Assembly: GCA_033063855.1 (NCBI GenBank)
Contig: CP093831.1
Span: forward strand, 27,714,001 to 27,778,000
Direction: 5' to 3'
Length of the DNA: 64,000 nucleotides
Source of the DNA: Smittia aterrima
Lineage: Eukaryota; Arthropoda; Insecta; Diptera; Chironomidae
Shown: in pieces, positions 33,646 to 44,825 of the stretch
Position numbering within the stretch: position 1 is the stretch's first letter
Layout of the letters: each line of letters starts with the position of its first letter
The notes under the pieces: model-generated
Databases searched by the model: none
What the model was told of the DNA's origin: nothing
What the model saw: only the letters and a program-made list of their open reading frames with translations
Position numbers and translations under genes: made by a program

Positions 33646-34060
33646 TTCTGATTTCTTTAAAATAAGATTCGGTTTGACTTTATTCACTGTGAGAAGGCAA
33701 ATGAGCAATTTTTGGAAAAAAAGATTTTTCTGACGAAGCCAATTTGCTAAAATATTCATTGACTAACTTTACCGTTTAAGTCTAATTATGAATAGTTGTT
33801 TTTTTGGGCTTTCTAGTAATTGGTTTAGACAACACAAAATGTAAATTCATTGTTGTTGAATGAGAACATTTCCAGTAACCACTTCCACGGATGAAAATGC
33901 CTTCAATATTTCAGTTACAAAACATTTGTTATTCTTGTTTCGAAATTAGGCCTTGTCGCAATCAAGAAGTCTATAAAAAGTTTGGAGCTTCTGATTCTTT
34001 TAATCGCTTTGAAGATTTGTTGAGTAAAAAAATTATTTCTCATTAATAGCCTAAGGGTTT
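33646..34060 (-). other. OR-13 upstream region
   Basis: Diverged promoter block at about 33675-33712 (TTCACTGTGAGAAGGCAAAT), then the repeated upstream segment at 33955-34025 (AAGAAGTCTATAAAAAGTTT). No gene is seen. Confidence 0.5.
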
Positions 34061-34500
34061 ATCGCTGCCCTCCAGGAGACTAGATGGAGAGGCGGGTGTA
34101 CAACGGAATGCAATGGTTCGCAGTGTTTGCTTGTTGACGCGAAGTGGTAAAAAACATCATCGACAACAATGTGCATCTAGCGGGTAGAAAGAAAGTATCG
34201 ATGTACAAGCGCCATATAATGCGCGATTGGACGAAGAGAAAGACGACTTCTAAGTTATTACATTAAGATCGTCATTAGCGACTTTAAAGCACAAATCGTC
34301 AGAGAGGCAGCGTTCAAACCATCAATTGAAATTAATCAATTTTGCAATCGCAGGCAGAATTGTGATTGCCTCAACTCGCCTCCGTCATAAAAAAATGTTC
34401 ACCAGTCCACTTAGAAATCACCGCAGGGCAAAAAAACACAAATTGACCACGTGATGAAAGACGTGCGACACGTGATGGACATAAGTTATTTTGTCCGACA
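34061..34500 (+). pseudogene. Degenerate non-LTR retrotransposon endonuclease fragment
   Basis: Near 34061 the + strand reads IAALQETRWRG, the opening of the AP-endonuclease domain of LINE-type elements. Around 34270-34460 it reads a broken form of FNAQI...AAFKP...INQFC...NCDCLN. Related fragments lie at 37688-37960 and 49130-49380. Frame is broken; no reverse transcriptase domain is seen. Confidence 0.65.
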
Positions 34501-35205
34501 TATGACCTAGACAACGTTTAAAATATTGAACTTGTTGAGCTAGACAGTATTTCAAGCATTGGACAATGCAATACTATTTTAAAATAAATTATTAATTGAA
34601 ATGTAAAATTTATCCTGGGAAAGCATTTTTCTTTCGAAATAGGTCGATGTGAAGTTGTCGAAGAAGGGAAATGCACATTTTTCCAATCGATGTAAATATC
34701 AGTTTGAAGAGTAACGAAGGATTTTGTTTGTGCTTTTGCACACGTGCCATTATTTATTCAGCTTGTACATGAAGGACAAAAATACAAATTAAAGCAAGAT
34801 ACGGAAAATTACGATGACAACATTAATCAAATAATTGATCTCTGTAAGAATTCGATTAAAGGAAGAGTAAAAAATTATTTCTCATTCCAATTTTGAGACA
34901 AAAGCTCTGATGAAAATTGGCGGGAAAATGACAAGCGCAATAATAATAAAAAATCTTTTCTTGTCTGACTGTCCCATGTTTGAATGAATTTGGTTCGATA
35001 ATTTTCTTAATCAAAAAACTTAGGAACTGAAATAAAATTATTTTAAATAAATCTCATACGATTTGAATTTTATTTTAAATTTTTATTGAATTGAGTCCAA
35101 GACAAAATAAACTTTTAAGTGCAAGATTATTACATTCATTTACGTTTATTAAAATGCTTTTGACTTAGTGTCAAATCGCAAATCGCGATCAAAATTGCAT
35201 TCATT
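34501..35205 (-). repeat. Spacer block and UPF0235-upstream scrap
   Basis: Spacer at 34500-34770 (GACCTAGACAACGTTTAAAA, TGTTGAGCTAGACAGTATTT). 34960-35030 resembles the region before the UPF0235 start (TCTTTTCTTGTCTGACTGTC, TTTTCTTAATCAAAAAAC). No gene is seen. Confidence 0.5.
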
Positions 35206-36613
35206 TTAGTTTGTCGTTTGTAGGAAAGTCAAGAGCGAGTAAGTGAATTGCAGAATCTGAAATAAAATTCTTGAGTTAAGAATATTTCATTGAATATTTT
35301 AGATCAAACCGTAAGCAACGTCGTAAAGTCAACCGAGTTGAAGATTCCATTGAAACCTTTCAATTGCTGAGCCATGATCAAGATCTTAAGAAGATCTTTT
35401 CGGTTTCTCGCGTTTTGCGTGTACCATTCGACTTCGTAGATTGCTGAAGTTAAGTTCTCAACACAAACGTTAACGCGATTTCCCATCCAACAGAAAATGC
35501 AGAGTTGCAGAGATACAACACAAATAATCGCGAACATCGAGGTCGATATAGTTGCAGTGGAGCTGAGAGTGTACAAGCACATCGTAAGAACGAATGCTGA
35601 CAATGAAAATTCAATTAAGAAACTGAATCTTAAGATCGCTCTGGCTTCGTTCATCCATTCCATGACTCGATAGCTTTGCAAAATTGTTTTTCTCACTTGG
35701 TCTTCAACATCGTTTTCTTCAGATTCTTTGCGTTGAAACATTTTCTTCACTTGATCCTTTTCCAATTGTTCATTTTGAAACATTTTCTTAGCTTGAAGAG
35801 TCAAAGCGTCGATTTCCCAGGATGAAAAGTTCATGAGCAGCAGAGTGAACACAGTGTAAGAGTAAAAGAGAAAAATTCCGAAAGCTGCCATTATCGCTTG
35901 TGGGATGTAGTGAAGGAACCACTTTGGAGTCATGAATGAGTCGAAAGGCAAGTAAACGAAATAGAAGTTGTAGGTCAACCGATAATTGTTCACATTTTCG
36001 AAGACAAAAGGTGAAAAGATGGGGATGATAGAATAAATAATCACAGTCACTGCACTGGCAACAAAGATTTTAAATTCCTTCTTCATGTAATCAATCGAGA
36101 GAGACCAATCGTCGTCAGTTGAACGAAGTTGCAATCTGTAATAATTCAATGAAAGTAAGAAATTAAATTTTAAACTAAACTTCCTTGCCTCTCTTTGGCA
36201 ATCTTATCGATCGACTTTTGAATCCTGGCTTGGAGAAGAAACAAAATGACCAAGTATCCCGAGTGGCGAATGATTTGAACTTTGAAAAAATAAAAGTTAA
36301 CTCCTTTCCTTTCCTCGAATTAAAATCTTCTTACGCAAAACTCCAATGTTCTCCACCAACTCGATCGTTGATAGACTATCAGAGCAAAATACGTAGGAGC
36401 TGATTGCGACCACAAAGTTTGCCTGAACCATTACATTAAGAATGAAGCTAAAGGAAGAACTTTCGTCACAAATAAATATTTTCACAAGTTTTAAACATTT
36501 TACAAATTGTTCCATTTTCCTTCTGCGTTGCGAGGATTCAGAAACTTCCACATAACTCCAAGAATTTAAGCAATTCGAGTTGCATGAACTGAAGGCCCTT
36601 CAATGATTTTCAT
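35206..36613 (-). CDS. Odorant receptor OR-14, with internal duplication
   Basis: About 396 aa, the longest in the array. Exons: 36613-36504, 36447-36335, 36279-36189, 36135-35310, 35256-35206. Intron 3 (53 nt) has a GC donor. Exon 4 is 45 nt longer: the TM4-TM5 (ICL2) loop contains two KKMFQ units joined by DQV (about residues 221-245), an in-frame tandem duplication. The conserved Cys of NFSCWEID is Ser, and LQVKK is LQAKK. Loop NNYRLTYNFYFVYLPFD is shared with OR-20. Confidence 0.86.
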
Positions 36614-37372
36614 TTCTAGATTTCTTTAAAAACTTTTCGCGTGTAACTTGGCTCACTGTCAGACGACGAATGAGAGCTTCAATTGATTCTATCACAAAAG
36701 CAAGCTTTTCAGATAAAATATTTAAGGATAACTAGTTTGCAAGGAGGTGCAATTGAGACATTAGTTTTTTCCAGTGTTCCGCCTACATCCCCTCCATCAT
36801 ATTCGCTCAGACAGTGTCTAAATTATTTAACCTGTTGAACTGGACAGTTTTTCACATGTTCACACAATGCAACTGCATTGTCAAGACTGTTATTAAAATA
36901 AAATATTTATTGTGAGAGCTTTTTCCTTTGAAACTAGGTCGCTCTGACGTTCTCGATCAAGGTTGGAAATGCAGATGTGTCTTTGTACACGTGCCATGAT
37001 TTATTCAGCTATTACATAAAGGACAAAAATATAATTAAAAATATACAGATCAATTAAAATTTAATGCTTCTCATGCTCACGAGTAAAACTGAAAACATAA
37101 AGCAAGTGCGAATAAATGAGCAAGATAAGTGAAATGACGCTGACAACATTAATCAAATGAATAATCTCTGAAAGTAATAAAAACTTATTTCTTATTCCGA
37201 TTTTGAGACAAAGGATTTGGAAAAGCTGTGATGAAATTGGCGGGAAAATGACAACCGCGCTAATAAAAATAAAATTATTCTTTTCTTGTCAGACTGTCGC
37301 GGCATGAAGCGCTTTCCTATGAATTTTGTTTGGAATATTTTTATGAATCGAACAAATGTCTCGCGATTTGTA
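36614..37372 (-). repeat. Promoter block and spacer
   Basis: Promoter block at 36646-36682, spacer at 36820-37020 (CAACTGCATTGTCAAGACTG; CTGACGTTCTCGATCAAGGT), and a segment at 37230-37370 matching the sequence just upstream of the UPF0235 gene (CTTTTCTTGTCAGACTGTCG, GGCATGAAGCGCTTTC). Confidence 0.55.
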
Positions 37373-37569
37373 ATGGCTCCTAAGTCTTCTAAAGTTGCGA
37401 AGGTGTCCAAATAGAAATTGGAATCACAGCAACCGAAAGCAATCAACGTCGACAAGTCTGGAAATTTTGCAATCAAAGTTTTGGGTAAATTTGTTTGTCA
37501 ACAAAACAATATTTTAATCCAAAACGTTTAATTCCAATTTTAAGCTAAGCCAGGAAGCAAAGAAAATGG
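37373..37569 (+). pseudogene. UPF0235 (DUF167) gene 5' fragment
   Basis: Matches exon 1 of the 51449 gene from its ATG (37373), the donor at 37484/37485, the intron, and the first codons of exon 2 (AKPGSKENG), then breaks off at about 37569 into receptor upstream sequence. A TAG interrupts it at codon 14 (the intact gene has GAG). The 3' end of a copy lies at 41610-41670. Confidence 0.85.
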
Positions 37570-38235
37570 TGTCGCAGTCAAGATGTCTATGAAAAAGTTT
37601 GAAGCTTCTGATTCTTTTAATCGCTTTGAAGATTAGTTGATCAAATTTTTTTTCGTTCATTAAAAGTTAAAGCCTGCCAAACGATATATCGCTGCCCTCC
37701 AGGAGAGTAGATGGGGAAGCGAGTGTACAACGGAATGCAATGGTCCGCTTTTTGATGAACAAATGGTTAAAGACGCTGCGTTCAAACCAACAATAGAGAC
37801 TAATCAATTTTGCAGCTAAAAGCAGAATTATGATTGCCTCAACTTGCTTCCGTCATAAAAAATGAATACAAGTTCACCTAGAAACTACCGCAGGGAGGAA
37901 AAAAACTCAAATTGACCACCTGATGATTGACATGAGACACGTAATGGACGTAAGGTAATTTTTCCTACACATGTTGACCTAGACAATGTTTAAAATATTG
38001 AACCTGTTGAGCTAGACAATATTTCAAACGTTGTAAAATACTTTTTTCAAAATAAATTAATAATTGAAATGTAAAATTAATTCTGTGAAAGTATTTTTCT
38101 TTGAAAATAGATCGCTGTGACTTTGTGAAGAGGGAAATGCGGATTTTTCCAATCTATGAAAATATTAGTTTGAAGGCTATCAAAGTTCTTAATTTGGTTT
38201 GTGTCTTTGCACACGTGCCATTATTTATTCAGCTA
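37570..38235. other. Receptor upstream segment, LINE fragment, spacer block
   Basis: 37570-37640 is the repeated receptor upstream segment. 37688-37960 is a degenerate LINE endonuclease fragment (IAALQES at its start, then scraps of the GLRLINF region). 37980-38235 is a spacer copy that is interrupted by the MITE at 38236. No gene is seen. Confidence 0.55.
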
Positions 38236-38549
38236 CAGTCTAACCTCCCTAAAAAAACCACCTAAAAGCCGGACCCAAAAGTGGGAGAACACGGAGGTGG
38301 GGGAATATGGGAAATTTTCAAGACAAAACAAAACTAGCTTTTTCTTAAAGATTTTTTTTGTTATATTTTGTCCGTCTGGTGAAATTTAAGAGGTTCGATT
38401 TGTACTGAACGGCCAGTCAGATTGGTGGGGGAATGCGATTCGAGAGGTGGCGGTTTTAGGGGAGTGTGTTTGCACAAACGTCGGCCCAAGCCGGTCAAAA
38501 AAAAATGAGGGAATATGGAGGTGGTTGTTTATAAGAGGTGGTTAGACTG
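38236..38549. mobile_element. TA-flanked inverted-repeat element (MITE)
   Basis: 314 bp with ends CAGTCTAACCTCC and inverted CAGTCTAACCACC, flanked by TA (38234-38235, 38550-38551). The paralogous spacer at 41431-41445 reads CAGCTATTAC uninterrupted, so it is an empty site. No coding capacity. Consistent with a Tc1/mariner-type MITE. Confidence 0.85.
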
Positions 38550-38905
38550 TATTACGTAAACGACAAAAACACAATTTAAACTTTTAGATCAATAGATCAA
38601 TTAAAATTCAACGCTTCTCATGCTCACGATTAAAACTGAAGAATAGAAAGTGAAAGGAATAAATGAGCGAGATACATTAATTATGAAAACTAATTCGATA
38701 TTCGTTTTCAAATTCACAAGTAATTAAGCTCTATAAGAATTCTATGAAAGTAAGAGTAAAAAATTATTTCTTGATCCAATTTTGAGACAAAAATTTTTTG
38801 ATGAAAATTGGGAAAAGGAAAACAAAAAAAAATTATTCTTTTTTTTGTCAGACGGTCCCATGATTGAAATTTTGTTCGAAATAACAACAAAATTTTAATG
38901 TCATT
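38550..38905 (-). repeat. Spacer continuation after MITE
   Basis: Continues the spacer; 38555-38720 is nearly identical to 41450-41600. The end (38840-38895) contains the TTGTCAGACGGTCCCATGAT-type UPF0235-upstream scrap. No gene is seen. Confidence 0.5.
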
Positions 38906-40247
38906 TTAGTTTGTCGATTGTAGCAACGTCAAAAGCGAGTAAGTGAATTGCAGGATCTGAAATTAAAATGTTAAATTGAAAAATATTAAGCTAAAAAATG
39001 ATCAAACCTTCAGCAGCGTTTCAAAGTCAACAGAGTTGAAGATTCCATTGAATCCTTTCATTCGTTGAGACATGATTAAGATCTTGAGAAGATCTTTTCG
39101 GTTTCGCGCGTTCTGCGTGTACCATTCAACTTCGTAGATCGTTGAAGTTAAGTTCTCGATGTGAACGTTTGCACGATTTCCCATCCAACAGAAAACTGAG
39201 AGCTGCACAGTTGCCATGTATATCATCAAAAAAATCGGTAGTGATGCAAATGCAGAAACGCTCAAGGCATACAAGCACATGCAAAAGACCAATGCTGACA
39301 TTGAAAATTCAATTAGGAAAGTGAATCTTAAAATCCCTCTGGCTTCGTTCATCCAATCCATGACTCGATAGCTTCGTAAAATTGTTTTCCTCACTTGGTC
39401 GTCATTTAATTCTTTGCATAGAAAGATTTTCTCAACTTGAAGCGTCAAAGCGTCGATTTCAAAACATGAAAAATTCAAGAGTAGCAAAGTGTTTCCAGTG
39501 TAAAAGTAAAAGAAGGGAAATCCGAAACTCGCAATTATTGCTTGTTGGATGTAATGAAGAAACCACTTTGGAGTCAAGAAGGAGTCGAACGGCAAATAAA
39601 CGAAATGGTTGTTGTAGGGCAACTGATTATCATTGATATTGTCGAAGAGAAAAGGTGAAAAGATGAGAACGCCACAATTAAAAGTCATTATCACTGCGCT
39701 GACAACAGAGATTTTAAATTCTTTCTTCATGTAATCAATCGAAAGCGACCAATCGTCGTCAGTCGAACGAAGTTGCAACCTAAGAGAATTTAATGAAAGT
39801 AAGAAATAAAAGTTGAATTTCTTGCCTCTCTTCGACAATCTTATCTATTGCTCTTTTAATCCTGCTTTGAAGAAGAACCAAGATCGTCAAGTAACTAAGA
39901 TGGCGGATGATTTGAACTAAACAATTTATGAAAACATTAAATAATTAATCGCTGAATGGATATCCCCTTACGAGAATATCCAATGTTCTCAATTAGGTCG
40001 AGCGTTGTTAGATTTTCTGAGAATCGCACGTAGTTAATGACAGCGATCAGAAAGTATGCATGAGCTATGACGTTTAGGATGAAGCTACAGAAAAGAAATC
40101 GTCACAATTAAAAATTTTACAGTTTTAAATATTTTACAAAATATTCCATTTTCCTTCAGCATTGCGAGGATTCAGAAACTTCCAAAAAATTCCAAGAACT
40201 TTAACAATTCGAGTTGCATGAACTGAAGGTCCTTCGATGATTTTCAT
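38906..40247 (-). CDS. Odorant receptor OR-15
   Basis: About 378 aa. Exons: 40247-40138, 40084-39972, 39916-39826, 39779-39008, 38956-38906. Intron 3 (46 nt) has a GC donor. Exon 4 has NDNQLPYNNHFVYLPFD, LLLLNFSCFEID, and a short TM4-TM5 loop (CKELNDDQVRK). It has GNRANVHIENLTS with His for the usual Cys, and MSQRMKGFNGIF. It lies between the two broken pieces of the UPF0235 copy, so its cassette probably arrived there after that copy. Confidence 0.87.
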
Positions 40248-41609
40248 TTTTTTTCCTGAATTATTTTTCACGTTTAACTTAGCTCACTGCCAATCGGCGA
40301 ATGAGAGCAGACATAAAGTTTATCACAAAAGCAAGTTATCAAATAAAATATTTAAGGATTCTGTCTAGGGAACTCAAAGTGTTGGGGTTTTTAAAGTGTT
40401 GGGAAACAATACCAATACTTTGAAAACTGTTGGGTGGATGTTGGGCAATACCAATACCAGACTTCTAAGAAATTCTCCCTTTAATTTAAAAGAAAATATT
40501 GAAACAGATGAGTAAAGCATATATTTTATTGCATATTCAATGACATTGAATCAATGTTACATCATTTAATTACTCCTGCATAGCAATGGAAAAACTCTTT
40601 AACAAACACTAATCGCCGAGTGTGTTAGGATCCATTCGCTTACGGTTGACAAAAAGTTTGTAGACATGGAGAAGTTCTGCTTATTTTTGATTGAAGTAGG
40701 TTTGATGAGGAGAAGTGCGTCGAAGATCTGTTTCAGGGATGGGTGCATAATATTAGTCGTCATGTAGTTTTCTCCACAACAACTGACGCCGCCCGTGCAA
40801 TTTCGGGATCTTTCTTAGTTGATCACGTCGAAACAATTTTGTTGAAAATTCGATGTTAATTTAACTGTTCTGGAGATTAATCGTCGTTCTGAGTTTGAAA
40901 ACCCTCAAATCTCCCTCAGCCACTACGTATTAGTCCCCGTCAGCGAGTCTTCACTGTAATAGCTACGCACTTTGATGAAGAAAGCGGAGAAATACGCCAT
41001 TTATCGAAATCGATGATTTTTCTAATTTTTCTTGAAATTCGTCTAAATTTCGCGTTGAATTCGATGGAAACAGAGTCGATTGTTTGCTTAGACTCTCCAA
41101 GGCTTCGGCTCAGGATCAGTTGTGATGGGCAGACCGTAAAATGCTATGAACTGCGCAGTCAAAATGCTTCTCTAACTTTCTCCGTTGCGGTGTTGAATTT
41201 TGGCTTGCAATCGATGACTTGCTACGAAATATCACTGTATTTAGATGAATCCGACTTTACATCGCCTCTTAATTTCGGAAGATGCGCTTGAGTCGGCAGC
41301 CGAATGCAGACTGGGTCGCTGTGACTTTGTGAAGAGGGAAATGCGGATTTTTCCAATCTATGAAAATATTAGTTTGAAGGCTATCAAAGTTCTTAATTTG
41401 GTTTGTGTCTTTGCACACGTGCCATTATTTATTCAGCTATTACTTCAAGGTCAAAAACACAATTTAAACTTTTAGATCAATAGATCAATTAAAATTCAAC
41501 GCTTCTCATGCTCACGATTAAAACTGAAGAAAAGAAAGTGAAAAGAATAATTGAGCGAGATACATTAATTCTGAAAACTAATTCGACATTCGTTTTCAAA
41601 TACGAACAT
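40248..41609. other. OR-15 upstream region with a unique 0.95-kb insertion
   Basis: The promoter block is at 40276-40310. From about 40370 to 41312 the sequence has no counterpart in the other spacers. It starts with short near-repeats of GTGTTGGG and CAATACCAATAC (40380-40460) and includes an ORF (41013-41291, + strand, 92 codons) that I do not recognise. 41313-41600 is spacer, a duplicate of 38105-38235 plus 38555-38720. No supported gene. Confidence 0.45.
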
Positions 41610-41670
41610 GGATTCTAAAATAAGTTTGGAGAAGCTGAATGAAATAATTGGCGAGAATATTGGCAAATAA
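41610..41670 (+). pseudogene. UPF0235 (DUF167) gene 3' fragment
   Basis: Reads DSKISLEKLNEIIGENIGK and TAA on the + strand, like the last codons of the 51449 gene, with matching 3' flank for a short distance. All upstream exon 2 sequence is missing. Probably the other end of the copy that begins at 37373. Confidence 0.85.
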
Positions 41671-41761
41671 TTTATTTTTCTAACTCAAATGCTTGTTTTA
41701 TTATTGAATAGAAAGTTTCAAGTGCAAGATTATTTCTATTCATTTCCATTCATTAAAAGGA

Positions 41762-44196
41762 TTAATTTCTCGTTTGTAGCAAAGCCAGCAGCGAATAAGT
41801 GAATTGCAGAATCTTCAGCAGCGTTTGCAAGTCAACAGAGTTGAAGATTCCATTGAAACCTTTCAATCGCTGAGCCATGATTAAGATCATGAGATGATCT
41901 CTTTGGGCTTTGGCTTTTTGCGAGTACCATTCGACTTCATGTGTCGCCCTACTTAAGTTTTCAATGCAAACATTAACGCGATTTCCCATCCAACAGAAAA
42001 TTGAAAGCTGAGAGAACACTAAACAAATAATCACGAAGATCGAGACCGATGCAAAGACGTCAGAACTCAAAGTGTAAAAGCACATGCAGAAGATGAAAGC
42101 TGACAGCGAGAAATCGATTAGGAAACTGAATCTCAAGAGCCAACGAGCTTCGTTCATCCAATCCAGAACTCGATAGCTTCGTAAAATTGTTTTTCTCACT
42201 TGATCCTCGACCAAACTCTCGTTCAATTCTTTGTGAAACATTTTCTTAACTTGAAGCGTTAATGCGTCGATTTCACAACAAGAAAAGTTCATGATCAGCA
42301 ATGCGTATCCAGAATAAAAGTAAAAAATGGCGATTGCGAAATTTCCCATGATCGCTTGTTGAATAAATTGAACAAACCACTCAAGAGACATAAAAGCGCC
42401 GAATGGGAAATAAATGAAAATGAAGTTGTAAGGCAATCGGTACTGATTGATGTTTTCATAGAGAAAAAGTGAAAAGACGAGGACACATCCGTAAAGAATC
42501 ATCGTTACAGCGCTGCCAACAGCGATCCGAAATTCGTATTTCATGTAATCACTGGAGAGAGACCAATCATCGTCAGTCGGGCGAAGTTGCAATCTGCAAG
42601 AAATCAATAAAAGTGTGAAATTTAATTAGAAGGTTTCTCACCTTTCTTTGACAATTTTATCGATCGCCGATCGAATCCTCTTTCGCAAAAGAACCAAAAT
42701 CACTAAGTAACCGAAATGACGAGCGACTTGAACTTTAAATTTTAAAAGTTAGTAAATAATTAGTGGCGTTCAAAGCTTCTTACGAAAGTATCCAGCGTTC
42801 TCCACCAACTCAATCGGCGTTAGTTTCGTTAATCCAGAAGCTATCACGTATGATCCAATTCCGATCAGAAAATTGCCTTGAGTTATGGCAACTAAGATGA
42901 AGCTGAAAAGAACAAGTGGCAGTAGCAGTTCGTACCGAACTTACTGTAGGGTTTTTCATCCGTCGGACTGGTTACAGGGGACATTTTATTTAAAGGGAAC
43001 GTAGTTCCACTGTGAGCTCACCAGAGGTGGATTCAATGGGTGGAGCTTAGATATTCTGGGATTATTTGTTTAGTCGTGTCGAGCTGATCATTTCATATGA
43101 ACATCTCAATGCTCTAACTTCAAAGATAACGAAGTTCCACTTTGAGCTCACCAGAGGTGGATCCAATGAGTGGAGCTTGGATTTTCTGGGATTTATCGCT
43201 TAGTCGTGACCAGTTAAACATTTCATGAGAAGAACGCAATGCTCTAAGTCTTAAGACAACGAAGTTCCACTCTGAGCTCACCAGAGGTGGATCCAATGTG
43301 TGGAGCTTGGATTTTCTGGAATTTATTGCTTTATCGTGACCAGCTGATCATTTCATGTGAACAACTCAATGCTTTAACTCCAAAGGGAACGAAGTTCCAC
43401 TCTGAGCTCACCAGAGGTGGATCCAATGTGTGGAGCTTGAATTATCTGGGATTTATCGCTTAGTCGTGACCAACTGATCATTTCATGTAAACATCTCAAT
43501 GCTCTAACTCCAAAGAGAAAGAAGTTTCACTTGGCGCTGGTTGATGGTGGACTCATATCTGGTCAGCTCTGAGATCCAAGCATTCATTTGAGCACGCTCA
43601 ACATTTCTTGTGCAGAAACATCATCGAAAATGTTAAGAAAGCTGAACAAATCGAAAAAGTTTAGTGGAGCTCACTAGACTCCAGCTCCGTGGGCCCGAAC
43701 CACTCGAGCTATCAAGTACATCTAAGAAGGTGTTTGTCTTATCCATAAATAGAACCAAATGGCAAAAACCGGAAGTAGCTTCTCGAGAAAATCGAATCAC
43801 AAGCAAAAATCGACTTTTTGTATGGAGATTCCAGGTTTTGGGCCCGTGGGCCTGATCCTGATGAGCTAGCCGAAAATCCTCAAAAGTTGTTTTCCCAATT
43901 AAAATTCTCTATCGACTGGTGAAGAAATCAATTCGCTAGCTCATTGCGTTCGCGAGTTATTTGAATAACGGACAACGGACCACGGACAACGGACAAAGCG
44001 ACCATAATAGGGTGTTCCATCCTTCGGATGAAAAACCCTAAAAACTTTTATTAAGTTCAAAGATTTTGATTTTTTTTTAGTTTTACAAAATATTCCATTT
44101 CCCTTCATCATTGAAGGGATGCAAAAATCTCCACACAATTCCGAAAATTTTACTCATTCGAGTTGCATGAACGGAAGGTCCTTCGACAAAATTCAT
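41762..44196 (-). CDS. Odorant receptor OR-16, with element in intron 1
   Basis: About 383 aa. Exons: 44196-44087, 42902-42784, 42732-42642, 42593-41762. Intron 4 is absent (AAG-ATT-CTG). Intron 3 (48 nt) has a GT donor with stops. Intron 1 is 1184 nt because of element A; in the close relative OR-21 it is 56 nt. Exon 4 opens RLQLRPTDDDW (Pro for Ser) with SSDYMKYEFRIAV, NQYRLPYNFIFIYFPFGAFM and NFSCCEID. THEVEWYSQ replaces YEVEWYTQ, and the last residues are LLQTRN. Exons are open, but splicing across the enlarged intron is unproven. Confidence 0.83.
42911..44041 (+). mobile_element. Element A: repeat-bearing insertion in OR-16 intron 1
   Basis: Left end AACAAGTGGCAGTAGCAGTT; just inside both ends are inverted copies of AGGGTTTTTCATCCGTCGG-type sequence (42946-42966; CTTCGGATGAAAAACCCTAA at about 44021-44041). 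The interior holds about four tandem units of 130 bp (42991-43512) and a GGGCCCGTGGGCC stretch near 43840. The same ends and interior are seen inverted at 59255-59943. No ORF of note; non-autonomous element of unknown class. Confidence 0.75.
42991..43560 (+). repeat. Tandem 130-bp repeat inside element A
   Basis: Units start near 42991, 43122, 43252 and 43383, each with AACGAAGTTCCACTCTGAGC and CTCACCAGAGGTGGATCCAA; a degraded fifth start is at 43513. The copy at 59255-59943 has one full unit and the degraded one, so the array expanded (or contracted) after the copies separated. Confidence 0.85.
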
Positions 44197-44825
44197 TTCT
44201 GATTTCTTTAAAAGAAGATTCGGTTTAACTTTATTCACTGTGAGAAGGCAAATGAGAAATCTTTGAATTTTTTTAAGGCAAAGCATTTTTGCTAAAATAT
44301 TAATTGAGTAACTTTAACGTTTAAGTCTAATTATGAAAAGTTGTTTTTAGGGCTTTCTATCAAATGGTTTAGACAACACAAAATGTTCTTGAATTGTAAC
44401 ACAACCAGCAAACACTTCCGCGGATGAAAACGCCCTACAACGTTCATTCACAAACTTTTGTAATTCTTGTTTCGAAATTAGGCTTTGTCGCGATCAAGAA
44501 GTCTCTGACAAAGTTTGAAGCTTTTGATTCTTTTAATCGCTTTAAAGATTTGTTGATTCAAAAATTTATTTCTCATTAAAAGGTAAAGAGACTAAAGACT
44601 CTCCTCAAACGATACAGAAGCTTTACTAACGATTTCTTATTGTCACACTTGAAACACTTACAGCTGTCGTGGTTGATTATTAATTTAAAACATTTTTGAG
44701 TAGGTTTGATTATTGAAAGCAAACATAACTTTTAGAACTTTCCAAACAAAATCTTTTTATGAATTTGTAATTTCCTTATCCGGAAAATCAATAAGATCGA
44801 ATTTCAGCCACTGGCAAACAACTTT
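44197..44825 (-). other. OR-16 upstream region
   Basis: Diverged promoter block at 44226-44262 (TTCACTGTGAGAAGGCAAAT, same as OR-13), then the repeated upstream segment at 44455-44600. No spacer block and no gene are seen. Confidence 0.5.

Noticed and set aside
41013..41291. 92-codon ORF as a gene
   Set aside because: No recognisable domain, no paralogue in the window, and it lies in a unique insertion bounded by spacer. Left as unsupported.
41762..44196. OR-16 as a pseudogene because of the transposon in intron 1
   Set aside because: All exons are open with correct lengths and splice sites. A 1.18-kb intron is not by itself disabling.
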